Source of the DNA: an uncultured Pelagibacteraceae bacterium | GTDB lineage: Bacteria; Pseudomonadota; Alphaproteobacteria; Pelagibacterales; AG-422-B15 | Assembly (NCBI GenBank): GCA_902523535.1 | Contig: CABYZQ010000002.1 | Location: 1-64,000 of the forward strand | Direction: 5' to 3' | Length of the DNA: 64,000 nucleotides | In this document: piece by piece, positions 15,777 to 23,114 of the stretch | Position numbering within the stretch: position 1 is the first letter of the stretch | Layout: each line of letters starts with the position of its first letter | Notes under the pieces: model-generated | Database searches by the model: none | What the model was told of the DNA's origin: nothing | Seen by the model: the letters and a program-made list of their open reading frames with translations, nothing else | Position numbers and translations under genes: made by a program

Positions 15777-16609
15777 GGCCCTTCACCGCGTGAAAGCCTT
15801 TTGTTAATATCATCAATAACGGCCTCGATATCTGCAATAGTTTCTATTACGTAATGCGCACCTGCTTTATAAAGCAGATCTTTTGCATATCCTTGTTTCA
15901 TATCAACTTCTTCTTTACTCAGTTCATCAGCTTCTTCTAAGGAATTTATATTCATATAATTCGAATATCGCGTTACACCAACACCCCAACAACCAGCATT
16001 AATTGCTTCTCCAATTCCTGAAACAGTATCATCAACTTTTATAACTGATTGAATGGATTCTATATTCATTATATCTAAATTTTTATATAACATGTGGGGA
16101 AGGGGTCGAACGCCATTTTTAACATCATCACCTGCAACTGACGCATCAGGGGTATATCCCTGTTTTGCTGATTCTTCCTCTAAAATATTAACCATTGACC
16201 GCACAAAACCTGTTGTGCAACCAACTTTTATACCGCTATTTTGAACCCGTTTAATTACTTCTGCTGTTCCGGGTAATAATTTTGAGTACTGTTTTAAGCA
16301 TTTAAGCTGCAGTGGAACAAAATCTGCGTACATATTTTCAACATCAGACATTTGTGGGTCTTTACCATGTACTATGTTCCAGCGCTTTCTTATTTCAGCG
16401 TTCTCTGTGAGTGCTTTTATATGTAAATCTTTTCGTAAACCCATGGGTTCTCTTGCCTCTTCCATGGAGATTACAACCTTTTGTTTCTTAAAAACCTCAA
16501 CAAACACTATAGTTGGAGCAATCACGTATGCGTCAGCAGTAGTTCCACTCCAGTCTAATACCAAACCTTTTATCTCTCCTTTATATCTATTTTCTGACAA
16601 ATATTTCAA
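15773..16609 (-). CDS. phnX: Phosphonoacetaldehyde hydrolase (phosphonatase) PhnX
   Basis: HAD-superfamily enzyme splitting phosphonoacetaldehyde into acetaldehyde and phosphate. The nucleophile motif is DWSGTT with Asp19 (family: DWAGTT); the Schiff-base lysine of phosphonatase corresponds to Lys60 in EPMGLRKDLHI. Later motifs are GCTTGFVRSMV, VAGDDVKNGVRPLPHML and KVDDTVSGIGEAINAG. Length 278 aa is normal. The usual partner, 2-aminoethylphosphonate transaminase PhnW, is not in this window, so the aldehyde must come from an enzyme encoded elsewhere. Ends by overlapping the convergent phosphatase-like gene by 4 bp. Confidence 0.94.
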   Translation of the reverse strand: MKYLSENRYKGEIKGLVLDWSGTTADAYVIAPTIVFVEVFKKQKVVISMEEAREPMGLRKDLHIKALTENAEIRKRWNIVHGKDPQMSDVENMYADFVPLQLKCLKQYSKLLPGTAEVIKRVQNSGIKVGCTTGFVRSMVNILEEESAKQGYTPDASVAGDDVKNGVRPLPHMLYKNLDIMNIESIQSVIKVDDTVSGIGEAINAGCWGVGVTRYSNYMNINSLEEADELSKEEVDMKQGYAKDLLYKAGAHYVIETIADIEAVIDDINKRLSRGEGP

Positions 16610-16645
16610 AACTATTTAACCTTTTCTTGCTTTATTTTGACACTA

Positions 16646-17272
16646 TTATGGCGTTAGCCATTCCTTGTTTAAACTGCCATTTGTGGATGTAAACAAGGCT
16701 CGGCGATGACCTTGACGATGCAAATAAAGCCACTCAATCGAGTGAATTTGAATTTCCACTAAAGTAAAGTTGTTATAACCGTTTTGTAAAAGATCATCGT
16801 CTGGAAGTTCGTTTTGATGCTCTGGCAAGTACCCTGAAGTTGGTTCATCTGACGGGGTCCCAGGCGCCTTTTCAACAACATAACATTTCTTGCTAAATGA
16901 CCTTGAGTTATCCCAGGCTAATTTTGCTTTATCGTTTTTATGATTGACTTCAGCTTTTCCCGACACTTTAATTTGAATCTTTTTGCCATGATCGTAAAAC
17001 AGCATGGTTACTGCATTATTTTTTTTTATTTCATCAATTTTACTGGATCGGATATCCGTATGAAAGCTTATGGTATTATTTTTCTTATCAACATACCTTA
17101 AGACAACTGTTCTAACTGATGGAAATGAGTCATTGAATGTTGAAATATACCCTTGATGTAATTCAGATTTTGACTTTGATTTACCAATTATGAGTTGATC
17201 CCAAATATTATCATAAGTCTTTTCAAGATCATCATAGAAATCAGGTTTATCGTGCGCGTGATCTTTTACCAT
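16646..17272 (-). CDS. Pyridoxamine 5'-phosphate oxidase-like FMN-binding protein
   Basis: A 208-aa protein of the PNPOx-like split-barrel flavin family (Alr4036-type, not the vitamin B6 enzyme itself). Typical features are SVRTVVLRYVDKKNNTISFHTDIRSSKIDEI (FMN phosphate contacts) and the C-terminal EIQIHSIEWLYLHRQGHRRALF. The substrate is unknown. It overlaps the upstream SDR gene by 7 bp, so the two are probably cotranscribed. Confidence 0.75.
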   Translation of the reverse strand: MVKDHAHDKPDFYDDLEKTYDNIWDQLIIGKSKSKSELHQGYISTFNDSFPSVRTVVLRYVDKKNNTISFHTDIRSSKIDEIKKNNAVTMLFYDHGKKIQIKVSGKAEVNHKNDKAKLAWDNSRSFSKKCYVVEKAPGTPSDEPTSGYLPEHQNELPDDDLLQNGYNNFTLVEIQIHSIEWLYLHRQGHRRALFTSTNGSLNKEWLTP

Positions 17273-17943
17273 TCAAGCTTTTTTCCTTCATAGTTTAAAA
17301 ATGAGCCAGAGTTATCTAGATTTAGTTCACTTATAACATTGATCATTCGGGTAATACTCTCAGGTATCTCTAATTTGGCACTTGTGCCACCCATATCGGT
17401 TTTTACCCATCCTGGGTGCAAAATAAGGACAGATATATCATCTTCTTTCCAATCTATGGATAAACTTTTTGCTGCAGAATTAAGAGCTGATTTTGATGAG
17501 CGGTAAAAATAAAATCTACCAGAGTAATTGTCATCAATGCTTCCCATTTGACTGGATATAAAAACTACTTTTTTATCAGATCCCATTTTTAAGTTGTTCT
17601 TTAATTTTCGTGCAAGAATTATGGGTATCACAGCATTAATTCTCATTTCATTCATCCAGACGTCTATATCAAGATCTTCTTTTAACTGCTCGTCACTAAA
17701 AATTCCTGCGTTGTGAATGAGTATGTCAATTTTTTGAGACTCGATACTTGTTACAAAATTATTCACGCTTGCATCAGAAGTTAAGTCAAGTTCAGCGATA
17801 TCGATATTATTAATTTCATTCAACTCTGTTGAGTTATTTTTATTTCGAGTGGTTGCAATTATATTATGGTTTGTATTGCTGTATTGCTTTACAAACTCAA
17901 GCCCAAGACCTCGATTAGCTCCTATGATTAATATATTGCTCAT
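17266..17943 (-). CDS. Short-chain dehydrogenase/reductase family protein
   Basis: A 225-aa SDR of the C-factor/sepiapterin-reductase-like group. NAD(P)-binding GANRGLGLEF lies at residues 7-16, NAG in LIHNAGIF, and the active-site Tyr and Lys in FYRSSKSALN with serines just before (FISSQMGS). The frame stays open upstream to 18036, but the start MSNILIIGANRG at 17943 places the Rossmann strand at the N-terminus as in the family. The substrate is unknown. Confidence 0.8.
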   Translation of the reverse strand: MSNILIIGANRGLGLEFVKQYSNTNHNIIATTRNKNNSTELNEINNIDIAELDLTSDASVNNFVTSIESQKIDILIHNAGIFSDEQLKEDLDIDVWMNEMRINAVIPIILARKLKNNLKMGSDKKVVFISSQMGSIDDNYSGRFYFYRSSKSALNSAAKSLSIDWKEDDISVLILHPGWVKTDMGGTSAKLEIPESITRMINVISELNLDNSGSFLNYEGKKLEW

Positions 17944-18038
17944 TTTATATATAAACTTATAGTACGTCCATGAGCATTTTAGCAAATCCTCTGTGACTAA
18001 TCTTCTTTTTTTATTTATTTTATCTTTATTACTCATAT

Positions 18039-18332
18039 GTGCGACCTGTGCCCGTTGACTCTACAGTAAGAGAAGTGGCAAATTTAATTAGTGATTATGG
18101 AATACACTTTATCTCATTTTTCATACTTGGCGCCCTGGCACAATTGGCTAACAATAAAAACAATGATTTTGTATTTGGGATTAGCCTGGCTCTGATCACA
18201 AGTGTTTTTATTGAGTTTATACATTTTTTTATTCCTTTTCGCGATTTTGTGATGATGGAAGGGGTTACAAATATAGTTGGTTGTTTGTCAGCGATATATT
18301 TAATAAACTATTATAGAAAAAATTATGGATAA
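18039..18332 (+). CDS. Small VanZ-like membrane protein
   Basis: A 97-aa protein with three predicted membrane helices; the IHFISFFILGALAQLA and IEFIHFFIPFRDFVMMEGVTNIVGCLSAI pattern resembles the VanZ-like family, here reduced to a minimal core. GTG at 18039 (or GTG at 18048) serves as start; the only nearby ATG is out of frame. The end overlaps the thioesterase gene by 8 bp, suggesting coupling. Function unknown. Confidence 0.55.
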   Translation: MRPVPVDSTVREVANLISDYGIHFISFFILGALAQLANNKNNDFVFGISLALITSVFIEFIHFFIPFRDFVMMEGVTNIVGCLSAIYLINYYRKNYG

Positions 18333-18693
18333 GCTGATTATTAGAAATATTTGTCAACCACCTGATAGCAATCCTTACGGTACAGCACACGGGGCTTGGG
18401 TAGTTAAACAGATGGCGCACGCAGGAATTTACATGACCCAATTGGTATCAAAGGGCAATGCAGTGCTAGTTGAATCAAAAGTAAAATATAAAAACCCAAT
18501 GCACGTTGGTAAATTTATTAATGTTTATGGATCTGTTGTGGGTGTTAAGCAATCCAAAATGATTTTTAAAATTACTGCAAAAAGATCAGAAATGAATCAA
18601 AAAGAAGTTGATGTGGCAGTGGGGGAATTTTCATACATTGCAATCAATGATAAAAATAAGACAAGAAAATTTAAACCTAATCTAAAGATATAA
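18325..18693 (+). CDS. Hotdog-fold acyl-CoA thioesterase
   Basis: A 122-aa single hotdog domain resembling the YciA/acyl-CoA hydrolase group: the N-terminal RNICQPPDSNPYGTAHGAWVVKQM mirrors the D-x-NPYGTxFGGxLM motif, with the helix HAGIYMTQLVSKGNAVLVE and strand VKYKNPMHVGKFINVYGSVV after it. The catalytic Asp/Asn position is Asn16-like (SNPYG). The preferred acyl chain is unknown. The gene ends just before a strong terminator hairpin. Confidence 0.7.
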   Translation: MDKLIIRNICQPPDSNPYGTAHGAWVVKQMAHAGIYMTQLVSKGNAVLVESKVKYKNPMHVGKFINVYGSVVGVKQSKMIFKITAKRSEMNQKEVDVAVGEFSYIAINDKNKTRKFKPNLKI

Positions 18694-18697
18694 AAAT

Positions 18698-18721
18698 AAG
18701 CCCCCAAGTTAATGGGGGCTT
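18698..18721. terminator. Bidirectional intrinsic terminator
   Basis: Perfect 8-bp stem AAGCCCCC (18698-18705) and GGGGGCTT (18714-18721) with an 8-nt loop. On the minus strand it is followed by TATTTTTA, so it terminates the small minus-strand peptide gene; on the + strand it follows the thioesterase gene by 4 bp with a weaker U-tract. Confidence 0.85.
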
Positions 18722-18728
18722 ACTGTAG

Positions 18729-18827
18729 TTAAAACGGAGCTCCACTCAAAAAGTGGAGGTTTCCATATCTACAATCACATGGAATCTCACTACTCGAGCA
18801 AAGCTCCTCTATACTACTGATAGACAT
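18729..18827 (-). CDS. 32-aa cysteine-containing peptide gene, unknown
   Basis: A short ORF not in any long-ORF list. It begins MSISSIEELC and ends with FLSGAPF; cysteines are at positions 10, 17 and 19 (C-D-C). The ATG is preceded at 6 nt by GGAGG within AAAGGAGGTGATC, which is complementary to the entire 16S rRNA 3' tail, unlike any other gene here. A plausible promoter lies upstream (TTGAAA near 18894-18899 and ATATAT 17 bp downstream), and a terminator follows 7 bp after the stop. Together they make a complete monocistronic mini-gene. It could be a small regulatory, metal-binding or modified peptide; no family was recognised and no maturase is adjacent. Confidence 0.6.
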   Translation of the reverse strand: MSISSIEELCSSSEIPCDCRYGNLHFLSGAPF

Positions 18828-18912
18828 AGATCACCTCCTTTCATTAAATATGGTTTAAAATATAGATATATATATAATTTACTGGATTCTTATTTCAATC
18901 AAGGAGTTTGTT

Positions 18913-19350
18913 ATGTCGCCTGAATTAATTTTTGAACCGGTCATCAACATGTTATGGCTTTCTTTAGCGGTATTTGCCTTTGGGACTACTCTGAGGCTTA
19001 AATCCATTATTATTGATAAAAAAAGCAAAGAAGAAGACTTTAAAATACCCACATTTGATAGTGGTGGCGAGACTATTCAAAATAGTCAAAGAAATCTGAC
19101 CAATTTATTCGAATTCCCAATCTTTTTCTATGCTGTGTGCATCATGATTTATGTAACAGGGAATGTTGATGGTTATTTTGTGCTGTTGGCCACTTGGTTT
19201 TTCTGGTTGAGAGTCGCACACACTCTGACCCATATCTTTTATAATAAAGTCATTCCAGGCATTGCAATACCCGTAAGGACTCTATTTTGGTTACCTTCAA
19301 CAATCATTCTTGGTTGGATGGCGTACAGAGCTTGCTCTATGATGATGTAA
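18913..19350 (+). CDS. MAPEG-family membrane protein (copy 1)
   Basis: A 145-aa protein with about four transmembrane helices. The NLTNLFEFPIFFYAVCIMIYVT segment and FFWLRVAHTLTHIFYN are the conserved core of bacterial MAPEG proteins (membrane-associated eicosanoid and glutathione metabolism family). Start at 18913 is preceded by AAGGAG. It overlaps the paralogous next gene by one base (TAATG). The bacterial substrate is unknown. Confidence 0.8.
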   Translation: MSPELIFEPVINMLWLSLAVFAFGTTLRLKSIIIDKKSKEEDFKIPTFDSGGETIQNSQRNLTNLFEFPIFFYAVCIMIYVTGNVDGYFVLLATWFFWLRVAHTLTHIFYNKVIPGIAIPVRTLFWLPSTIILGWMAYRACSMMM

Positions 19351-19769
19351 TGTCAGAAAATATTTTATTACCTGCAATCGGATTAGTCCTACTTACATTT
19401 ATAGTGGGACTGATTCACACAATTGCCTCAACTGACTTAATGAGAAAGAATAAAAGTTGGGAAGAAAGTGGTATTCCTATAGAGCCTTACAAAGATGCGC
19501 CCTTGTATTTAAAGCTGATGAAAAATAATATCAGCAATTTATTTGAATTTCCTGTTCTATTCTACTTTTTGATAGCGATGATAATTTATTTTAATATCGC
19601 TAATGCATTCCTAGTCATCTGTGCATGGATTTACTTTGTGTTAAGAGTAGCTCATTCAATTTGGCACATTTGTTTTACCGATACAAATATACGGGGCGCT
19701 ATTTGGGTATTTTCCCAAACTGCTCTTTTTCTAATATTCGCTGGTAGTGTTTATATTTTATTAAGCTGA
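19350..19769 (+). CDS. MAPEG-family membrane protein (copy 2)
   Basis: A 139-aa paralogue of the preceding gene: NNISNLFEFPVLFYFLIAMIIYFN and IYFVLRVAHSIWHICFTDTNIRG align with the same core motifs. I chose ATG 19350 (TAATG overlap with the previous stop) over the in-frame ATG at 19287, which lies deep in the upstream gene. The tandem pair may form a hetero-oligomer. It overlaps the convergent Mpo1-like gene by 9 bp. Confidence 0.8.
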   Translation: MSENILLPAIGLVLLTFIVGLIHTIASTDLMRKNKSWEESGIPIEPYKDAPLYLKLMKNNISNLFEFPVLFYFLIAMIIYFNIANAFLVICAWIYFVLRVAHSIWHICFTDTNIRGAIWVFSQTALFLIFAGSVYILLS

Positions 19770-20099
19770 AACCCCAGCTTCATTTAATTTCCTTTTGAGC
19801 TTACCTGTCAGCATTAACCATACCATATGGTGGTCACCCATTAGGGACCATAGTGGGTATTTAAAAGTCGCAGGTTTATTCTTTTCAATAAAGAAGTGTG
19901 ATACCCAAGCTGGCCCATAACCAGCAAGCAGTATTAAAGGTATAAATAAGAAATTTTGAGTTGCAATTAATGTCCAAAAAAGAACCTGATAGGCAATAGT
20001 TCCAAAGTAATGGAAGACCCTAGTACTTTTTTTCCTATGCTCCCTTAAATAGAACGGAAAAAAATCATTGTAATTTGTATATCTCTCTGGATTTTTCAT
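19761..20099 (-). CDS. Mpo1/DUF962-family membrane protein
   Basis: A 112-aa protein with RVFHYFGT, GYGPAWVSHFFIEKNKPATFKYPLWSLMGDHHMVW, the histidine-rich motifs of the DUF962/Mpo1 family. Yeast Mpo1 is an Fe(II)-dependent dioxygenase in alpha-oxidation of 2-hydroxy fatty acids; whether this short bacterial member does the same is not shown. Two hydrophobic helices lie between the His motifs. Confidence 0.78.
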   Translation of the reverse strand: MKNPERYTNYNDFFPFYLREHRKKSTRVFHYFGTIAYQVLFWTLIATQNFLFIPLILLAGYGPAWVSHFFIEKNKPATFKYPLWSLMGDHHMVWLMLTGKLKRKLNEAGVSA

Positions 20100-20122
20100 G
20101 TAATTGCTATTATATTTCGATC

Positions 20123-20203
20123 ATGAATCTTGACAACAAAATAATGTACGTAATGGTCACAGCATTTGTTGTATTCATCTTATATTCAAGTTTTTCTGCA
20201 TAA
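20123..20203 (+). CDS. Possible 26-aa membrane peptide
   Basis: A short ORF MNLDNKIMYVMVTAFVVFIL, followed by six more residues, forms a single hydrophobic helix. It ends 3 bp before the start of the DUF998-like gene and so could be its coupled leader or partner. No clear Shine-Dalgarno sequence is seen, so it may be spurious. Confidence 0.3.
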   Translation: MNLDNKIMYVMVTAFVVFILYSSFSA

Positions 20204-20206
20204 TTT

Positions 20207-20911
20207 ATGAATACTTTCTGGGCGGTTCATATACCTCGATTTGTAATTTTTTACTTTATCTTAGCAAATATTATTGCGATTATACTTTTTCCTGGAGGAA
20301 ATCATCTTGATAGTACTCAGGTTGGATATGATTTCACACTCAACTTTTTTAGCGAACTTGGATTTTACAAGACTTTTTCTGAAGATATAAATTTTCTTTC
20401 ATCATTCTTCTTTAACAGCGCTATGTTTTTATTTGCTGCACAGGGTTTTGGCTTTTTATTTATGCCTTTCTTTTTTAAGGAAAATAAAACTTCATATATC
20501 TTTGCTTGGATAGGAGCTATTTGCATATTTCTTTCAACTATATTCTATGCAATGGTAGGCTTAACTCCTGGTGATCTATATTTTAATGCTCATATATTCG
20601 CAGTTTTTACTGCCTTCAGACTTACAATTCCAGGTGTACTATTTTTGATGCTTGCGTTTTATTTTAGTAGGGCAAGTAATATTTATACTATTGGGGCATT
20701 CTTACTTCTTGCGAGTGTTGTTGCTTACATGTTTTTTATGGGTGACATGCCTCAAATTGACCCTGTAAATGATCGAGAGAACTTTGAAAGATTTGTATCT
20801 ATTGAAACACTTAGGCTAAATGTAATATTACAAAAACTTATCGTGATTGCGATGCTTATATCAATGCTTATGTTTACTTTTGGCTTTCAAAAACTAAAAA
20901 AATCAAAGTAA
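20207..20911 (+). CDS. DUF998-like integral membrane protein
   Basis: A 234-aa protein with about six transmembrane helices. NFFSELG in the first loop and GLTPGDLYFNAHIFAVFTAFR in the middle resemble the DUF998 family (frequent sDLG and H motifs). Function unknown. It abuts the convergent amidase gene with no spacer. Confidence 0.55.
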   Translation: MNTFWAVHIPRFVIFYFILANIIAIILFPGGNHLDSTQVGYDFTLNFFSELGFYKTFSEDINFLSSFFFNSAMFLFAAQGFGFLFMPFFFKENKTSYIFAWIGAICIFLSTIFYAMVGLTPGDLYFNAHIFAVFTAFRLTIPGVLFLMLAFYFSRASNIYTIGAFLLLASVVAYMFFMGDMPQIDPVNDRENFERFVSIETLRLNVILQKLIVIAMLISMLMFTFGFQKLKKSK

Positions 20912-22420
20912 TTATTTAGTTATATCTGGTACTTTATTAATCCATGGCGATGCTTCCTCTAGTTGGGCTGCAAGCGAAATTAATGTATGCTCATCGGCAT
21001 ATCTAGATGCAAATTGAACACCCAGAGGAATATTATTATTCGACCAATAAGTTGGAATAGAGATTGATGGCTGACCAGTAATGTTCTGAAGTATTGCATC
21101 AGGTGCATACCAAAGGCTTTTAGGCGCAAGACCATTCAAAATAGCATCGCGTAATGGTTTAATTCTGAACACAAAACCAAGTTTTAACTTCATTATAATT
21201 TCACTGATCATTTTTGATTGATTGTCAGGTCTAATTTTTCCAATTTCAGGTGGACACTGAGAAATTATAGGGGTTAAAACAACATCATATTTATCAGTAG
21301 CTTGCATTACGGAACGCGCAATTGATTGCATGGTATATCGGGCCCAAGTGTAATCACTTGCTCTAAAACTTTTACCTAAATAATCAAATAATCTTGTAGA
21401 AGTTTCCACTTCATGCGATTTATATTTTCTACCTACAACATCTTTTAATTCATTGAACATTTGACTTACATGAGATGTTATAATTACTGTAAATGCCCTT
21501 GAAGCTAAACGGCCATCATAAGTAAAATTCATTTCTTCAACATCATGTCCTAAATCTTCACAGAGTTTTGCATTATATTTTATGGCCTCTACGGCATCTT
21601 TTGATGGATCTATGCCCACTGGACTTTTTAGATTGAAGCCAATTTTTAATTTTCTCCTATCATCCAAAGATTTAATTAATGATCCTTTTTCATAATGAAC
21701 AGAATAGGGATCTCCCACATTATTATCAAATATTTCATCATACATATAAGCAGTATCTCGTACTGTTCTAGACACTATACCTGAGTGAGTTAAGCCTCCC
21801 CATTTGTCGCCATGTGAAGGTCCAAATGAAGTTCGTGCTCTATTTGGTTTTAATCCAATTAATCCACAAGATGCTGCGGGAACTCTGATTGACCCACCGC
21901 CGTCACTGGCATGTGCAAAGGGGACCATTCTTGCTGCTACACCGGAAGCTGCTCCACCAGAAGATCCTCCAGGAGTTAAATTTGTATCCCAAGGATTTCT
22001 TGTTGGTCCAAATTCAAGCGGTTCTGTTGTAATCATCAATCCGTACTCTGGGGTAGCAGATTTACCACATATCAATGCTCCAGTATTACGAAACTGTCTG
22101 GTCAATTCATTGTCATAGTTCATTTTAGTATTTTTTAAATATTTGCTTCCTTGCATCATGTTGTAATTAGCAAGTGAACTATCCATATCTTTCAATAACA
22201 TGGGCACACCTGCAAATTGACCCTTTAAGTCATTATTTCTATTTATGGACTCAAATGCATAGTGATACATGGTTCTGTGAACAGCATTGAGCTTTGGATT
22301 TAATCTTTCAATTAGATCTATTGCTGAGTCTAGTGCGTCAACAGAAGAAATCTCTTTTTTCTTTATTAAGTCACTTAGTCCAATACCGTCATATTTTGTA
22401 TACTCTGCAAATATAGCCAT
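20912..22420 (-). CDS. Amidase signature family enzyme
   Basis: A 502-aa amidase-signature hydrolase. The Ser-Ser-Lys triad is visible as Lys77 (VPMLLKDMDS), the cis-Ser in TPGGSSGGAASG (about 153-154) and the nucleophile Ser177 (DGGGSIRVPAAS). It is not GatA, since it lacks neighbouring gatB/gatC and has a 6-aminohexanoate-cyclic-dimer-hydrolase-like layout. The substrate is an unknown amide. It is divergent from the DUF502 gene, with 55 bp between starts. Confidence 0.88.
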   Translation of the reverse strand: MAIFAEYTKYDGIGLSDLIKKKEISSVDALDSAIDLIERLNPKLNAVHRTMYHYAFESINRNNDLKGQFAGVPMLLKDMDSSLANYNMMQGSKYLKNTKMNYDNELTRQFRNTGALICGKSATPEYGLMITTEPLEFGPTRNPWDTNLTPGGSSGGAASGVAARMVPFAHASDGGGSIRVPAASCGLIGLKPNRARTSFGPSHGDKWGGLTHSGIVSRTVRDTAYMYDEIFDNNVGDPYSVHYEKGSLIKSLDDRRKLKIGFNLKSPVGIDPSKDAVEAIKYNAKLCEDLGHDVEEMNFTYDGRLASRAFTVIITSHVSQMFNELKDVVGRKYKSHEVETSTRLFDYLGKSFRASDYTWARYTMQSIARSVMQATDKYDVVLTPIISQCPPEIGKIRPDNQSKMISEIIMKLKLGFVFRIKPLRDAILNGLAPKSLWYAPDAILQNITGQPSISIPTYWSNNNIPLGVQFASRYADEHTLISLAAQLEEASPWINKVPDITK

Positions 22421-22475
22421 TATTAATTATCCTAATTTAAAAAATGTGATATTCTAATTACTCAATATTAAGCTT

Positions 22476-23114
22476 ATGTCAGAATTAGATAAGAAAAAAG
22501 GAAATAGCTTCGTAAACTTTATAAAAAGGTATTTCTTTACTGGATTATTAATTTCAGCTCCTATAGGGGCAACAATTTATATAACCATATTTATTGTTGA
22601 ATTTATTGCTGGATTAGTCCCCCAAAGATTTAATCCAAATGGCTTGCTGCCAGAAATAATTGGATATGAAATTCCTGGTTTAGAATTAATTATTGCTTTC
22701 ATATCTTTTATTTTAATTGGATTGATTTTTTCAACATTATTTGGAAAGGCAATTCTAGGATACTTTGACAATTTAATTACAAGAATACCTTTTGCAGGAA
22801 ATGTTTATAAAGCAATAAAACAAATAACTGAAACATTCTCTAATGCAGATGCCGCTTATCAAAAAGTTGTTTTAATTGAATACCCACGGAAAGACATCTA
22901 TGCGATTGGCTTCATGACTGGTGAAACAAAAGGAGAAATCAAAGATCGTAAAAAAATCGATATGGTCAATGTATTCGTTCCAACAACTCCAAATCCAACG
23001 TCAGGGTTTTTACTCTTTATTCCCAAGGAAGATGCTGTAGAGCTTGATATGTCAGTTGAGGATGCAATCAAATTAGTTGTTTCAGCAGGAATGGTTGTTC
23101 CTCCAACCAGATAA
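22476..23114 (+). CDS. DUF502 family membrane protein
   Basis: A 212-aa protein with two N-terminal membrane helices (GLLISAPIGATIYITIFIVEFIAGLV and LIIAFISFILIGLIFSTLFG) and a conserved soluble part: RIPFAGNVYKAIKQ, VLIEYPRKDIYAIGFMTGE and VFVPTTPNPTSGFLLFIP, all hallmarks of DUF502. Function unknown; commonly next to recG in alphaproteobacteria, as here (convergent, no spacer). Confidence 0.88.
   Translation: MSELDKKKGNSFVNFIKRYFFTGLLISAPIGATIYITIFIVEFIAGLVPQRFNPNGLLPEIIGYEIPGLELIIAFISFILIGLIFSTLFGKAILGYFDNLITRIPFAGNVYKAIKQITETFSNADAAYQKVVLIEYPRKDIYAIGFMTGETKGEIKDRKKIDMVNVFVPTTPNPTSGFLLFIPKEDAVELDMSVEDAIKLVVSAGMVVPPTR

Noticed and set aside
17944-18036. N-terminal extension of the SDR protein (start at 18036)
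   Set aside because: The 31 extra residues have no SDR similarity and the Rossmann strand should start near the N-terminus; start moved to 17943.
18738-18756. Hairpin CTCCACT-CAAAA-AGTGGAG as a separate regulatory RNA element
   Set aside because: It lies inside the 32-codon peptide ORF; it may be functional in that mRNA, but independent support is lacking.
18830-18844. + strand GATCACCTCCTTT as a fragment of a 16S rRNA 3' end
   Set aside because: Only the last ~13 nt match and no upstream helix 45 sequence (such as GGTGAACC) precedes it; it is better explained as the complete SD of the minus-strand peptide gene.
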